From Denitrobaculum sp965232285 (GTDB lineage Bacteria > Pseudomonadota > Alphaproteobacteria > Kiloniellales > Kiloniellaceae): a stretch of 64,000 bases of DNA. Made by a program: the position numbers and the translations under genes. The stretch is from NCBI GenBank assembly GCA_965232285.1, contig CBDDPL010000004.1, positions 2,356,001 through 2,420,000 of the forward strand, given 5' to 3'. The notes under the pieces are model-generated. The model did no database searches, was not told the origin of the DNA, and saw nothing but the letters and a program-made list of their open reading frames with translations. Numbering within the stretch: the first letter of the stretch is position 1; each line of letters starts with the position of its first letter. Shown here piece by piece: positions 50,241 through 59,039 of this stretch.

Positions 50241-52367
50241 CTACGCCGCGCGGACACGCTCCACGAACTGAACCATGGCCTGGGAAAGCTGGGTGGAGGT
50301 TTCGGCCAGTTGCGAAGAGGCCGAGAGCACCTGTTCGGCGGCCGTTTCGGTATCGCCGGCGGCCTCCTTGACGCTGGAGATGTTGGAGGAGACCTCCTGG
50401 ATACTCTCCACCGCCCGGTTCGTGTTGCTCGCGATGTCCCGGGCGGAATCGTTCTGTTCCTTCATCACCGAGGCGATCGAGGAAGAGGTCTCGTTGAGTT
50501 CATGAATCACCCGGCCGATGGCGTCGATCGCGCTGACCACGGCCGCGGTGTCTTCTTGCATGGTTCCGATCTGCTGACTGATCTCTTCGGTCGCCTTGGC
50601 GGTCTGGTTGGCCAGCGACTTGACCTCGCCGGCGACCACGGCAAAACCCTTGCCCGCCTCACCGGCGCGCGCCGCTTCGATGGTGGCGTTGAGGGCCAGC
50701 AGGTTGGTCTGCTCGGCGATGTTACGGATCAGGGAGACCACGTCACCGATGGTTTCGGCATTCGACGAGAGTTTTGCCACTTTCTCATTCGTGGTCTCGG
50801 CGCTGCGGGCCGCCTCTCCGGTTCGCTGTGCTGAGCTGTCGATGCTGCTCGAGACCTCGGCGATGGCGGAATTCATCTCGCTGGAGGCCGAGGCGATGCT
50901 CTGCATGTTGGACGTCGCCTCACCGGATGCCGTGGAGGCTGCGCCCGAGCGGGCCGTAGCGCCCTGCGCCGCCTCGCGCATCGTGTGGGCCAGACCGACG
51001 AGCTGCTCCGAGGCCGAAGAGACCATGCCCACGATCTCGTTTACGCTCTCCTCGAAGGAGTCGGCCAACTGATTCATGGTGGCGCGCTTTTCCGCCTCAC
51101 TGCGTTCCAGCGCCTCGCGCTGACGCTCTTCCAAGGCGATCTTTTCCTTCGCATTGTTCTGGAAGACCGCGAGCGCGCGGGCCATCTCGCCCAGATCGTC
51201 ATCGCGCTCGGTGCCTGTGATGGTGATCTCGAGCTCGTTGTCGGCCAGACGGCGCATGGCAAGGGTCTGCGCGGAAAGGTTACGCGCGATCAGCCGGGTG
51301 ACCAGCAGCACCGCAAGCGCCACAGCCAACAGGATCGCGACCGAAAGCGTACCGCCGACGAAGCCGAGCTGGCGGGTCTGGGATTCCACCAGGGCGCTTT
51401 CCTGCGCCGATTCGGCGCGGCGTGCTTCGGCCAGGGCGGCCACCTCCGCATTGAGTTTGGCTGTCAGGTCACGAATCACCGAAGCCACATGGGACCTGTG
51501 CGAGAGCCGCGCGCCGGTCAGGGCGCCCCAGGGCTTCTCCAGGCCACGGGCGGCCTTGAAGAGCGCTTTCGCTTCGGCCTTGCCAGCCTTCCGGAAGGTC
51601 GAGCGGGCGCGCTTGGCGTCATTGCGCAGCGCCTTGATCGCCGCCTCGCCGGACTTGGCGGTTTCCTCGCCGGGGCTGGCCAGAAACTCGACGAAAGCAA
51701 GCTGCGTCCGCAGGACCGCGCGCTCCACCGTGCTGACATTGGCGACCAGTTCCTGGCCGCCGTCGTTATAGGCGACCGCCGTCAGGTCAGAGAGCGCGGC
51801 CTCCAGACCTTTGAGAAGATTATTGCTGAAATCGCTCTCGAAGCCGGCGATGGCCTGCTGCGAGTCCTTCAGGGTGGCGAACTCAGCCTCCAGGGCGTCG
51901 AGGCTGGCGGTCAGGCTGGACGCTGACAGGCCCTCTCCTGCCTGCTCCGGTGCCGGATCCGCTTCCTGGTTTTCCGGCCCAGTCTCGGCAGTCGTTTCTG
52001 TATCCGTTGTCGTTTCTGTCTCGGCGACCGTTTCTTCCGTTACCGCTGCTTCATCCGCAGCTTCGGACTCTGCGGCCGGTGGATTCAGATCGGCCAGCAG
52101 GCTGCGGGCTTCGGCAAGCTGGGCGTCGAAATCACCGGCTGCGCTGCCGGCTGTCCCGCGGCCTTCGGCTTCGACCGAGGCGATCAGGCGCCGGACGGCG
52201 GCATCAAAGCTGGCAATGCTGGCAACAGCCGCCGTTTCGGAGCGTAACACCTCGTTGAGGCTGCGCTGCTGGCTGCTCATCCAGATGGCCCCGGCGAAGA
52301 CCAGGACGGCCGGCAAAAAGGCTGCCGTACAGAGCGCCGCTATCTTAGCGGATATGGTTTTCAACAC
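50241..52367 (-). CDS. Methyl-accepting chemotaxis protein
   Basis: About 708 residues. A first membrane helix (IAALCTAAFLPAVLVFAGAIW) and a periplasmic region to about residue 335 are followed by a second helix (LGFVGGTLSVAILLAVALAVLLV). Then come a HAMP domain (about 360-415) and a signalling domain with the hairpin tip IRNIAEQTNLLALNATIEAARAGEAGKGFAVVAGEVKSLA. The periplasmic part has an 60-residue stretch of Glu, Thr and Ala (about 107-165, AVTEETVAETETTTDTETTA) that looks unstructured. Start: GTG at 52367 with GGGGGC upstream is preferred over GTG at 52400. It likely senses a small molecule and feeds CheA. Confidence 0.92.
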   Translation of the reverse strand: MLKTISAKIAALCTAAFLPAVLVFAGAIWMSSQQRSLNEVLRSETAAVASIASFDAAVRRLIASVEAEGRGTAGSAAGDFDAQLAEARSLLADLNPPAAESEAADEAAVTEETVAETETTTDTETTAETGPENQEADPAPEQAGEGLSASSLTASLDALEAEFATLKDSQQAIAGFESDFSNNLLKGLEAALSDLTAVAYNDGGQELVANVSTVERAVLRTQLAFVEFLASPGEETAKSGEAAIKALRNDAKRARSTFRKAGKAEAKALFKAARGLEKPWGALTGARLSHRSHVASVIRDLTAKLNAEVAALAEARRAESAQESALVESQTRQLGFVGGTLSVAILLAVALAVLLVTRLIARNLSAQTLAMRRLADNELEITITGTERDDDLGEMARALAVFQNNAKEKIALEERQREALERSEAEKRATMNQLADSFEESVNEIVGMVSSASEQLVGLAHTMREAAQGATARSGAASTASGEATSNMQSIASASSEMNSAIAEVSSSIDSSAQRTGEAARSAETTNEKVAKLSSNAETIGDVVSLIRNIAEQTNLLALNATIEAARAGEAGKGFAVVAGEVKSLANQTAKATEEISQQIGTMQEDTAAVVSAIDAIGRVIHELNETSSSIASVMKEQNDSARDIASNTNRAVESIQEVSSNISSVKEAAGDTETAAEQVLSASSQLAETSTQLSQAMVQFVERVRAA

Positions 52368-52422
52368 GCGTAAGCCCCCGAGAAAGCGCACCGCAGACAC
52401 GAGGCCCGCGGCGCTTTAAAGC

Positions 52423-53031
52423 TTACTGACGCGCAAAAGCGACCGAGAGCGAGACCGGAACGGCGTAGGAGATGCTCGGCAGCTTCGCGACCTTCATCAG
52501 TTCGTCGACGCCGCCGGCCAGTTCGAGATCACTGGCATCCAGGATGATCGGGCCCTGTGAAACAACCATGACCCGGTCTTCACCGGCACGGGTCACCATC
52601 ACCGCGAAATCGAGCGGCGTCGAAACGCCGACCAGTTCCAGTTCACCGTCGACATAGCTTTCCATGGTCTCACCCACTTCGAGTTCCTCGAACTCGGAAA
52701 AGTCGATCTCGGCGGTGAAGACCGCCTTCGGAAAGTCCGTCACCTTGAACAGCATGTCGCGCATCCGCGTGTCGCGAACCTCAATGCCGGAGTCGACGGA
52801 GGCCATGTCCAGTTCCACCACCAGGGTGCCGTCCGCGCCGAGACTGCCGGAGACGCCCTCAACGACATGGCTCTCGGCCACATGGCCTTTCTTGGTGGAG
52901 ACGTAGTAGAGCGCCGAAGCATCGTCGTCGACGTTCCAGTCGCCGGCGGCGCCGACGGCATGGGCAAGACTGGGAAGAGCGAAGACCGCAGCAGCGGCAA
53001 GGGTGCGTAGGAGCATGGCCAGAATTTCCAT
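52423..53031 (-). CDS. YceI-like periplasmic lipid-binding protein
   Basis: About 202 residues. A signal peptide (LLRTLAAAAVFALPSLAHA) precedes a single domain resembling YceI: AGDWNVDDDASALYYVSTKKGHVAESHVVEGVSGSLGADGTLVVELDMASVDSGIEVRDTRMRDMLFKVTDFPKAVFTAEI. YceI proteins are lipocalin-like barrels that bind polyisoprenoids or amphiphiles. The C-terminal part (VMVTRAGEDRVMVVSQGPIILDASDLELAGGVDELMKVAKLPSISYAVPVSLSVAF) fits the family. The start is 53031 or 53016; both keep the signal peptide. An upstream frame to 53226 has no similarity. Confidence 0.88.
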   Translation of the reverse strand: MEILAMLLRTLAAAAVFALPSLAHAVGAAGDWNVDDDASALYYVSTKKGHVAESHVVEGVSGSLGADGTLVVELDMASVDSGIEVRDTRMRDMLFKVTDFPKAVFTAEIDFSEFEELEVGETMESYVDGELELVGVSTPLDFAVMVTRAGEDRVMVVSQGPIILDASDLELAGGVDELMKVAKLPSISYAVPVSLSVAFARQ

Positions 53032-53241
53032 GAAATTGAAAGTCCGGGCGAAGTATTTTGCCGAGCTCTTTAACATTCGATGAAAATTGCTGCTTTCGGT
53101 GACACTGTTCGTGAAGCTATGGCCACCATCCGGTTCACGGCTCACCCGGCCCAGGACTTGTGTCGCGAGCCGGGGAAAACCGTAAAGTCCGGTGGGTTCG
53201 GGGGCAAAATCCGAATCCTGTGGCAAATGTATGTCGGAATG

Positions 53242-53694
53242 TCAGGTCGAGACCTTTTCACCCTGGCCGGCTTGCGGCATTTCCGCCGCAGCCGCAGCCG
53301 CCTTCATGCTTCCCGCGATCAGGCCGTAAGCCCCGCTCCAGGCCTCACGTGCCTTGGGCGACCAGTCGTCGCCAAGTCCCTCCTCCAGCGTCAGCAGGAG
53401 CGCTGCACCCACCGTGTCATAGTGCCTCTCGGTCACGCCGTAAGCCAGGTGCCGCCGGCCAAGCTCTTGTAATTGAGGAACGATTTGTTCCAGCCGTTCC
53501 AGATTGCCGATGACGCTGCCCAGCGCTTGCGTCAGCTTTTGCCGCTGCACCGCCATATCGGCGCGCAGGAAAAGCCGCCGCAGATCCGGATCGAGCTCGA
53601 AAAGCTTGTCATAAAAACCCGCGATCGCCTGGTCCGCGATTGGCGTAATCTTCTCCCAACCCCTGCGGATCAGTTCCATTTCCTTTGGGGACAT
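53242..53694 (-). CDS. Single-domain bacterial globin (haemoglobin-like)
   Basis: 150 residues of the globin fold: ELIRRGWEKITPIADQAIAGFYDKLFELDPDLRRLF, then QLQELGRRHLAYGVTERHYDTVGAALLLTLEEGLGDDW. The His in GRRHLAYGV is at the proximal haem-ligand position. It lacks the reductase of flavohaemoglobins, so it belongs to the single-domain class that binds oxygen or detoxifies nitric oxide with a separate reductase. The start at 53694 is preferred: TGGAGTTTGGAAAG precedes it and it begins the globin domain, whereas the earlier ATG at 53790 adds 32 residues. It is divergent from a LysR gene across an AT-rich region with a Fur-like site. Confidence 0.9.
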   Translation of the reverse strand: MSPKEMELIRRGWEKITPIADQAIAGFYDKLFELDPDLRRLFLRADMAVQRQKLTQALGSVIGNLERLEQIVPQLQELGRRHLAYGVTERHYDTVGAALLLTLEEGLGDDWSPKAREAWSGAYGLIAGSMKAAAAAAEMPQAGQGEKVST

Positions 53695-53788
53695 CTTTCC
53701 AAACTCCAAAAAAGACAAAAGGTTCCGGGCAAACCCTGCGATTTCACTTAACCAGGGATCCGGGTTCGCCCTTGTGATAGCAATTGCC

Positions 53789-53827
53789 ATTCATTTGAAA
53801 AAATGAATAATAATGATAATTTTGTTC
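53789..53827. promoter_or_regulatory. AT-rich inverted repeat and Fur-like half site between globin and LysR genes
   Basis: ATTCATTT (53789-53796) and AAATGAAT (53801-53808) are perfect arms around GAAA. Immediately after is AATAATGATAATTTTGTTC (53809-53827), agreeing with the Fur consensus in about 14 of 19 positions (strong left half). These could mediate control of the divergent globin and LysR genes. Confidence 0.5.
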
Positions 53828-53843
53828 TTTATTAGAGATAATA

Positions 53844-54701
53844 ATGGATTTATCGGACCTGCGAATCTTCAAGGCCGTGGTGGAGGAAGGCGGCATCACC
53901 CGCGCCGCCGAGCGGCTGCACCGCGTCCAGTCCAACGTCACTACCCGCATTCGCCAGCTCGAAGAGGATCTCGGCGTCCCGCTCTTCCTCCGCGAAGGCA
54001 AGCGCCTGCACCTCGCCCCGGCCGGGCTGATCCTCCGCGACTACGCGGACCGGCTGCTGAACCTCGCCGAGGAGGCGCGGGAAGCGCTGTACGAGACGAC
54101 GCCGCGCGGTCTGTTCCGCTTAGGCGCGATGGAGAGTACGGCGGCCGTACGCCTGCCTAAGATCCTGGCAGACTTTAATAAACTGTACCCGGACGTTGAG
54201 CTGGAGCTACGTACAGGCAACCCGACCCAACTCTCCACGGCGCTTCTTGCCGGTGAACTCGACGCGGCTCTGATGGCCGAGCCTGTGGCCGTATCGCGCT
54301 TTGATTCCCTTGTGGCCTTTGAGGAAGAACCGGTGATCGTGACCGCCCGGGACCACGCTTCGTTGAAAGGACCGAAAGGCACGCCATCGAGCATTCTCGT
54401 CTTCGAGCACGGCTGCCCCCACCGCCGCCAGCTTGAGAGCTGGTATGCGGCGCGCGGCGAAACGCCGGAACGCATCGTCGAACTGGGCTCCTACCATGCC
54501 CTGCTCGGCTGTGCTCTCGCCGGCATGGGCGCGGCCCTGCTGCCGAGGAGCGTGCTCTCCACCTTTCCGGAAAGCAAGCGCCTGAAAGTCCATAAACTCC
54601 AGCCGGGCGAAGACCGCCTGCGCACTCTCTTTGTCTGGCGCAAGGGCGCTTCTTCGCCAAAGGTAAAGGCCCTGGCGGAGCTCTTAACGCCCAAAGGCTA
54701 G
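53844..54701 (+). CDS. LysR-family transcriptional regulator
   Basis: 285 residues. The N-terminal winged helix-turn-helix is MDLSDLRIFKAVVEEGGITRAAERLHRVQSNVTTRIRQLEEDLGVPLFLREGKRLHLAPAGLIL, followed by a CysB/CbbR-type effector domain (LGAMESTAAVRLPKILADFNKLYPDVELELRTGNP). The QSNVTTRI recognition helix is that of the group near LysR regulators of transport and efflux. ATG at 53844; no strong ribosome binding site. It is divergent from the globin gene, which is a likely target, perhaps in a nitric-oxide or iron response. That role is inferred from position only. Confidence 0.9.
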   Translation: MDLSDLRIFKAVVEEGGITRAAERLHRVQSNVTTRIRQLEEDLGVPLFLREGKRLHLAPAGLILRDYADRLLNLAEEAREALYETTPRGLFRLGAMESTAAVRLPKILADFNKLYPDVELELRTGNPTQLSTALLAGELDAALMAEPVAVSRFDSLVAFEEEPVIVTARDHASLKGPKGTPSSILVFEHGCPHRRQLESWYAARGETPERIVELGSYHALLGCALAGMGAALLPRSVLSTFPESKRLKVHKLQPGEDRLRTLFVWRKGASSPKVKALAELLTPKG

Positions 54702-54705
54702 GGGG

Positions 54706-55725
54706 TCAGGACTTCGGCGCTATCGTGGTCCCGCGAAAGACCGGGACGAGACTCTGCAGATGCGTCCGGAACGGCAAGGCCGGTTCCTGGATCCGTTCCA
54801 GCATCATCTCCACCGCCAGTTCCGCCTGCTCCACCACATCCTGATCCACCGTCGAAAGGCTGTAGGACAGCCAGCCCGCCTGCTCGATGTTGTCAAAGCC
54901 GACGATCTGCAGATCTTCGGGCACCGCCTTTCCGTGCCGGCTGCGCAAACCGTCCATCATACCCATCGCCATCAGATCGTTGGCGCAGAAAAGGCCTTCG
55001 ACCTCGCCGATGCGCTCCGCGACTTCATCGGCAGCCGACAGACCCGCGCCATAACTCTGGTCTCTGGCAAAGAAAGTGACCGCCTCAGAACCTGTCTCAG
55101 CGCATAGTTTCGCGAAGACCTCGGAGCGTCCGGTAACGGTGAAGGTCTTGATCCTGGGGGCCAGCAGAGCGAAGCGCCGCACGCCGCTGTCACGCAACAT
55201 CCGATAGGGAATGCCGCCCGCCTGCTCCAGATCCAGGCGGATATGATCGGCGCCATGCGCAAGCGGTGCGCGGTTGATCAGAACGACGGGAATGGCCAGC
55301 TTATTGCACTCATTGATGATGCTCGAATGGGGCGTGTCGGAGGTGATGAGCATCCCGGCGACGCTGTAGTTGAGCAGCGATTCCACGAGGGTCGCCACTT
55401 CCTCGGCCGTCTCGGCGGTCAGCAGGATCGGCCGCAGGCCTTCGCGCACCAGCGCCTGGACCGCCGCCTTCACCTGGCGCGAGCGAAAAGGTGTCTCCAG
55501 GCGGGAAGCGACCACGCCGACCAGATTTGAGTGCCGGGTCTGCAGGCCCCGGGCCAGGTAGTTGACCCGGTAGCCAAGCTCTTCCGCCGCCGCCATCACC
55601 TTATCGCGGGTCTCCTTGGAAATACTGGCGCCATCGGTGAAGGCGCGGGAGACCGCCGAACGTGACACGCCGGCCAGGCGTGCCACATCGAAGGAAGTTG
55701 CCTGCTTATGCGGCGTGTCACCCAT
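54706..55725 (-). CDS. LacI-family transcriptional regulator of the phosphodiester operon
   Basis: 339 residues. Helix-turn-helix and hinge: TSFDVARLAGVSRSAVSRAFTDGASISKETRDKVMAAAEELGYRVNYLARGLQTRHSNLVGVV. Effector domain: RLDLEQAGGIPYRMLRDSGVRRFALLAPR and the closing IVGFDNIEQAGWLSYSLSTVDQD. The start overlaps the stop of the phosphodiesterase gene by 8 bases, so it is the last gene of the ABC operon. A perfect LacI-type operator lies upstream of the operon's first gene at 61837-61852. It should repress the operon until a transported or hydrolysed product binds. Confidence 0.92.
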   Translation of the reverse strand: MGDTPHKQATSFDVARLAGVSRSAVSRAFTDGASISKETRDKVMAAAEELGYRVNYLARGLQTRHSNLVGVVASRLETPFRSRQVKAAVQALVREGLRPILLTAETAEEVATLVESLLNYSVAGMLITSDTPHSSIINECNKLAIPVVLINRAPLAHGADHIRLDLEQAGGIPYRMLRDSGVRRFALLAPRIKTFTVTGRSEVFAKLCAETGSEAVTFFARDQSYGAGLSAADEVAERIGEVEGLFCANDLMAMGMMDGLRSRHGKAVPEDLQIVGFDNIEQAGWLSYSLSTVDQDVVEQAELAVEMMLERIQEPALPFRTHLQSLVPVFRGTTIAPKS

Positions 55726-57160
55726 GGCCGGTTAATTTCATCGTGGAGTATAGCTCTTTGAAAAGAAAGGGATCGTCTAGATTAACCAGATCCGGCCGCG
55801 CGGCAATGATACGTTCCATCACCTGCGCTTCCTTGCCCATATAGGCGATCATGACGGCGACGCCCCGACGGCGGCAGTCCGCGAAGACCGACCAGTCTTC
55901 AGCGGCGGTGAATTCGACGATCGCGGGCTTGAGGCCGCTGTCGAGAAGCTGCTCAAGGCTCGGATAATCTTGACGTCTCAGCATGAGTTGCGCCGTCTCC
56001 GACAGCCGTCGAATCTCCAAAAGATCCTGCAGATCGGACGACCAGAAAAAGCAGTTTTCCAGCATTCCATGCGCCCGCACCTGCTCGAGCACCGACGCGA
56101 CGGGCGCCGTTTTCAATTCGATGTAGAGCGCGCCGTCGTATTGTTTTGCCAGTTCCAAAACCTCCCCAAGGGTCGGAACTTTCTCGTCGCTGAAGTGTGG
56201 CGCAAACCAACTGCCGGCGTCTCGTTCTCGGATAGCGTCGGCGACCTGCTCGACGACCAGGCCTTGTCCGTTGGTCGTGCGCGCCAGCGCAGCATCATGG
56301 ATAACCAGGAGCGCACCATCGGCGCTGCTGCGGACGTCGATTTCCACGTGGCTGAAGCCAGCCGCAAAGGCGCAGTGGGTTGCCGCGAGTGTGTTCTCCG
56401 GCGCGAAGCGATTGGCGCCACGGTGACAGACCACCTTTAGCGGCCAGGCCTCTCCAACCTGAAAGGGCTTCACCAGTTCCGGCCGGTCCGAGCAGATCCC
56501 CAGCACGGGTTTGGCGCGCAGGGCCGCCATGCGGATCGGATCTTCTTCGTGCCAGAGCACGACCCGCTGTCCCCGGGACTCGGCGCGCGCGAAGAAGTCG
56601 GCGTCCAAAAGATCCTGTGGCCGCTCGAGCCTTTCCCAGCAGAGATGGAGGATGTCGGCGGTCTCCGTCCCCACGAAGGGGTCGGCCCCGACCGGGATCA
56701 GAACCGCGCGCGGATAGGGGCAGTCGTCCTTGGGCAGGTTTGCGATGGCATCGAAGGAAAAGGCTCCCAGGATCGCGCGCTCAATACCGCGCCGTTTCAG
56801 CAGCTCCAGCGCCGGGCGCACGGCGGCATCGGCCTTGATATCCGCATAGATGCCCGCGTCACGGCTGATGGCGAGATCCAGAACCTTATCGAGCCGCGGA
56901 ATGGCAACCTCCGCCCGCGCCATTCCTCGCAGGATGTCCGCGTAGGAAAGCTCGGCGATGGCTTGGCCATCCGGCAAGACGGGATCGTGGTAGACGACAA
57001 TCTCCCCATCCGCCGTCACGCGAAGATCCAGCTCCCAGAAATCCGCACCCAGATCGGCGGCGATCTCAAAGGCTCGAAGGCTGTTGCCGGGCGCGTAGGC
57101 GCTGGCACCACGGTGGGCGATCGCGTAGGGCCGCGTGGGATTCAGCCAGTCCCGGGTCAA
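55718..57160 (-). CDS. Tandem glycerophosphodiester phosphodiesterase
   Basis: 480 residues with two GDPD domains, about 10-235 and 242-478. Domain 2 is canonical: CHRGANRFAPENTL, HVEIDVRSSADGALLVIHDA and LYIELK. Domain 1 keeps AHRG (His16), WELDLR and VYHDP but has APGNSL instead of PENT and YADIKAD instead of E-L-K, so its catalysis may be weak or lost. The enzyme should hydrolyse a glycerophosphodiester in the cytoplasm to glycerol 3-phosphate or inositol phosphate plus an alcohol, as there is no signal peptide. It overlaps the ATPase gene by 4 bases, linking uptake and hydrolysis. Confidence 0.92.
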   Translation of the reverse strand: MTRDWLNPTRPYAIAHRGASAYAPGNSLRAFEIAADLGADFWELDLRVTADGEIVVYHDPVLPDGQAIAELSYADILRGMARAEVAIPRLDKVLDLAISRDAGIYADIKADAAVRPALELLKRRGIERAILGAFSFDAIANLPKDDCPYPRAVLIPVGADPFVGTETADILHLCWERLERPQDLLDADFFARAESRGQRVVLWHEEDPIRMAALRAKPVLGICSDRPELVKPFQVGEAWPLKVVCHRGANRFAPENTLAATHCAFAAGFSHVEIDVRSSADGALLVIHDAALARTTNGQGLVVEQVADAIRERDAGSWFAPHFSDEKVPTLGEVLELAKQYDGALYIELKTAPVASVLEQVRAHGMLENCFFWSSDLQDLLEIRRLSETAQLMLRRQDYPSLEQLLDSGLKPAIVEFTAAEDWSVFADCRRRGVAVMIAYMGKEAQVMERIIAARPDLVNLDDPFLFKELYSTMKLTGHG

Positions 57161-58203
57161 CGACGGGCTCCATCCTGCGAGAAGATCAGCACATGATCGG
57201 CGGCAATGCCCCAGTCGACGGGATCTCCAAGCTTCAGGCGCGTGCCCGCGGGCTGGATGGAACGGACCACCGCTCCATCGGCCAGCGTAACGTCATAGAG
57301 GTCCTCCCGTCCCTGAGTCTCCACGAAGCTGATGGTGCCCTGCAGGCCGGCACCGTACTGAGGACCGAAATGTTCCGGCCGAACACCCAGACTGATCGGT
57401 CCGGCAACACCGTCGACGCCCGGCAAGTGAAGCGCCGATCCACTGGCCAGGCGCGCCGAACCGGCCTGCAACTCGGCCTGAAGAAAGGAGATCGGAGGAT
57501 TGCCGAGGAAGCCGGCGACGAAGATATCGGCTGGTTCTCTGTACATGACTTCGGGCTCGGCGAACTGGACGATGCGGCCGTCTTTCATCAAAGCAATGCG
57601 GTCGCACATCGACATGGCCTCGACCTGATCATGCGTGACCAGAATCGCGGTGATGCCGGTTTCCAGTTGCAGGCGCCGGATCTCGGAACGCATCTCCAGC
57701 CGCAGCTTGGCATCCAGGTTCGCGAGTGGCTCGTCGAGCAGCAGCACATCCGGCTGTCGGACCAGCGCACGCGCCAAAGCCACCCTCTGTTGCTGACCGC
57801 CCGAGAGCTGCGCCGGGCGGCGGTCGAGCAGTTCGGGGATATGCACCAGTTCGGCGATCTCCGCGACCTTTTTGGCGATGGTCGCGGCGTCCTGTTTCTG
57901 TACCTTCAGCGGAAAGGCGATGTTCTCCCGGATGCTCATATGCGGGTAGAGCGCATAGTTCTGAAAGACCACGCCGACGTTGCGCTTCTGGGACGGCAAG
58001 TCGGAGACATCGCGTCCGTCGAACAGCAGGCGGCCGCCGTCCATGCGGTGAATGCCGCAGATGGTGAAGAGCGTGGTCGACTTGCCGCAGCCGGAGGGCC
58101 CGAGCAGCGCGATCATCTCGCCGCTCTCGACCGTCAGATCCAGCCCGTCGATGACGGTTGTCGAACCGAAGCGTTTGGTGAAGTTCGTGAGTTCGAGTTT
58201 CAT
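57157..58203 (-). CDS. ABC transporter ATP-binding protein (UgpC/MalK type)
   Basis: 348 residues. Walker A GPSGCGKST (residues about 35-43), Q-loop FQNYALYPHMSIRENIAFPL, signature LSGGQQQRVALARAL, Walker B VLLLDEPLANLDAKLR and the switch His in LVTHDQVEAM. The C-terminal TOBE/regulatory domain follows from about 235 (FLGNPPISFLQAEL; ISLGVRPEHF). These mark the carbohydrate uptake transporter-1 class of importers for sugars and glycerol phosphates. Starts and stops overlap both neighbours by one to four bases, so it is tightly embedded in the operon. It energises the two permeases upstream. Confidence 0.93.
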   Translation of the reverse strand: MKLELTNFTKRFGSTTVIDGLDLTVESGEMIALLGPSGCGKSTTLFTICGIHRMDGGRLLFDGRDVSDLPSQKRNVGVVFQNYALYPHMSIRENIAFPLKVQKQDAATIAKKVAEIAELVHIPELLDRRPAQLSGGQQQRVALARALVRQPDVLLLDEPLANLDAKLRLEMRSEIRRLQLETGITAILVTHDQVEAMSMCDRIALMKDGRIVQFAEPEVMYREPADIFVAGFLGNPPISFLQAELQAGSARLASGSALHLPGVDGVAGPISLGVRPEHFGPQYGAGLQGTISFVETQGREDLYDVTLADGAVVRSIQPAGTRLKLGDPVDWGIAADHVLIFSQDGARR

Positions 58204-59030
58204 CAGCCCTTCGAGCCCCCGCCGTAGATGTTCATCAGTTTCTTCTGGAACACGAGATAGATCACGATCACCGGCAGGGCGTAGAACAGCCCGACCGATT
58301 TATAGAGGTTGAAGTCGATCTTGGTGTCGTCCGCGATCAGCGCCGCGAGATAGGTGGAGAGCACCTGGGCATCCGCGCCCGGCGCCAGCACCAGCGGCAG
58401 GATGAATTCACTCCAACCGGAGAGGAAAGAAAAGATCAGCAACGCAGAGAGACCCGGCTGGACCTGCGGCAGCACCAACTTCCACCAGACCGTGAAGCGA
58501 CTGGCGCCGTCCTGCACGCCGGCCATCTCGATTTCCCAGGGAACCGAATCATAGAAGCCCTTCATGATCCAGACCCCAAAGGGCAGTTCCAGCGCCGCCT
58601 TGACGATGATCACGCCGATAAGGGTGTCGTAGAGACCAAGGATCTGCAGGATCAGAAAGATCGCGATGATCAGCGTGATCGTGGGAAAGGCATGCAGCAC
58701 GATCAGTCCGGCCAGGAAGAAACGCCGGGCCGGAAAGTTCAGCCGCGAGAGCGCATAGGCGGCCGTGACGGAAATGGAGGTCACCAGCGCTGCCGTCGCC
58801 GAGGCGAAGATGAAGGTGTTGAGCGTAACCCGCCAGATCCCCGAGCGGCCGCTGTCCTGATTCTCCCAGAGAAAGCGCCAATGCTCGAAGGTGACTTCGT
58901 TGGGGATCAGGCTCCCCGGTCCCGTATTGGTGAAGCTGTCGAGCAACTGAAAAACATACATGATCAGCAGCGGCAGCGATGCGATCGTCAGGATCAGGAC
59001 AATCGGCCAGGCACGGAAGTTCTGGTGCAT
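58203..59030 (-). CDS. ABC transporter permease (UgpE/MalG type)
   Basis: 275 residues with six transmembrane helices. Seen: the N-terminal helix IVLILTIASLPLLIMYVFQLL, VTLNTFIFASATAALVTSISVTAAYALSRL (permease core), and the coupling EAA motif region YDSVPWEIEMAGVQDGASRFTVWWKLVLPQVQPGLSALLIFSFL. It ends VIYLVFQKKLMNIYGGGSKG, the usual MalG-type tail. It overlaps the ATPase gene by one base. It pairs with the larger permease encoded just upstream to form the channel. Confidence 0.93.
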   Translation of the reverse strand: MHQNFRAWPIVLILTIASLPLLIMYVFQLLDSFTNTGPGSLIPNEVTFEHWRFLWENQDSGRSGIWRVTLNTFIFASATAALVTSISVTAAYALSRLNFPARRFFLAGLIVLHAFPTITLIIAIFLILQILGLYDTLIGVIIVKAALELPFGVWIMKGFYDSVPWEIEMAGVQDGASRFTVWWKLVLPQVQPGLSALLIFSFLSGWSEFILPLVLAPGADAQVLSTYLAALIADDTKIDFNLYKSVGLFYALPVIVIYLVFQKKLMNIYGGGSKG

Positions 59031-59039
59031 GGTGGCCTC

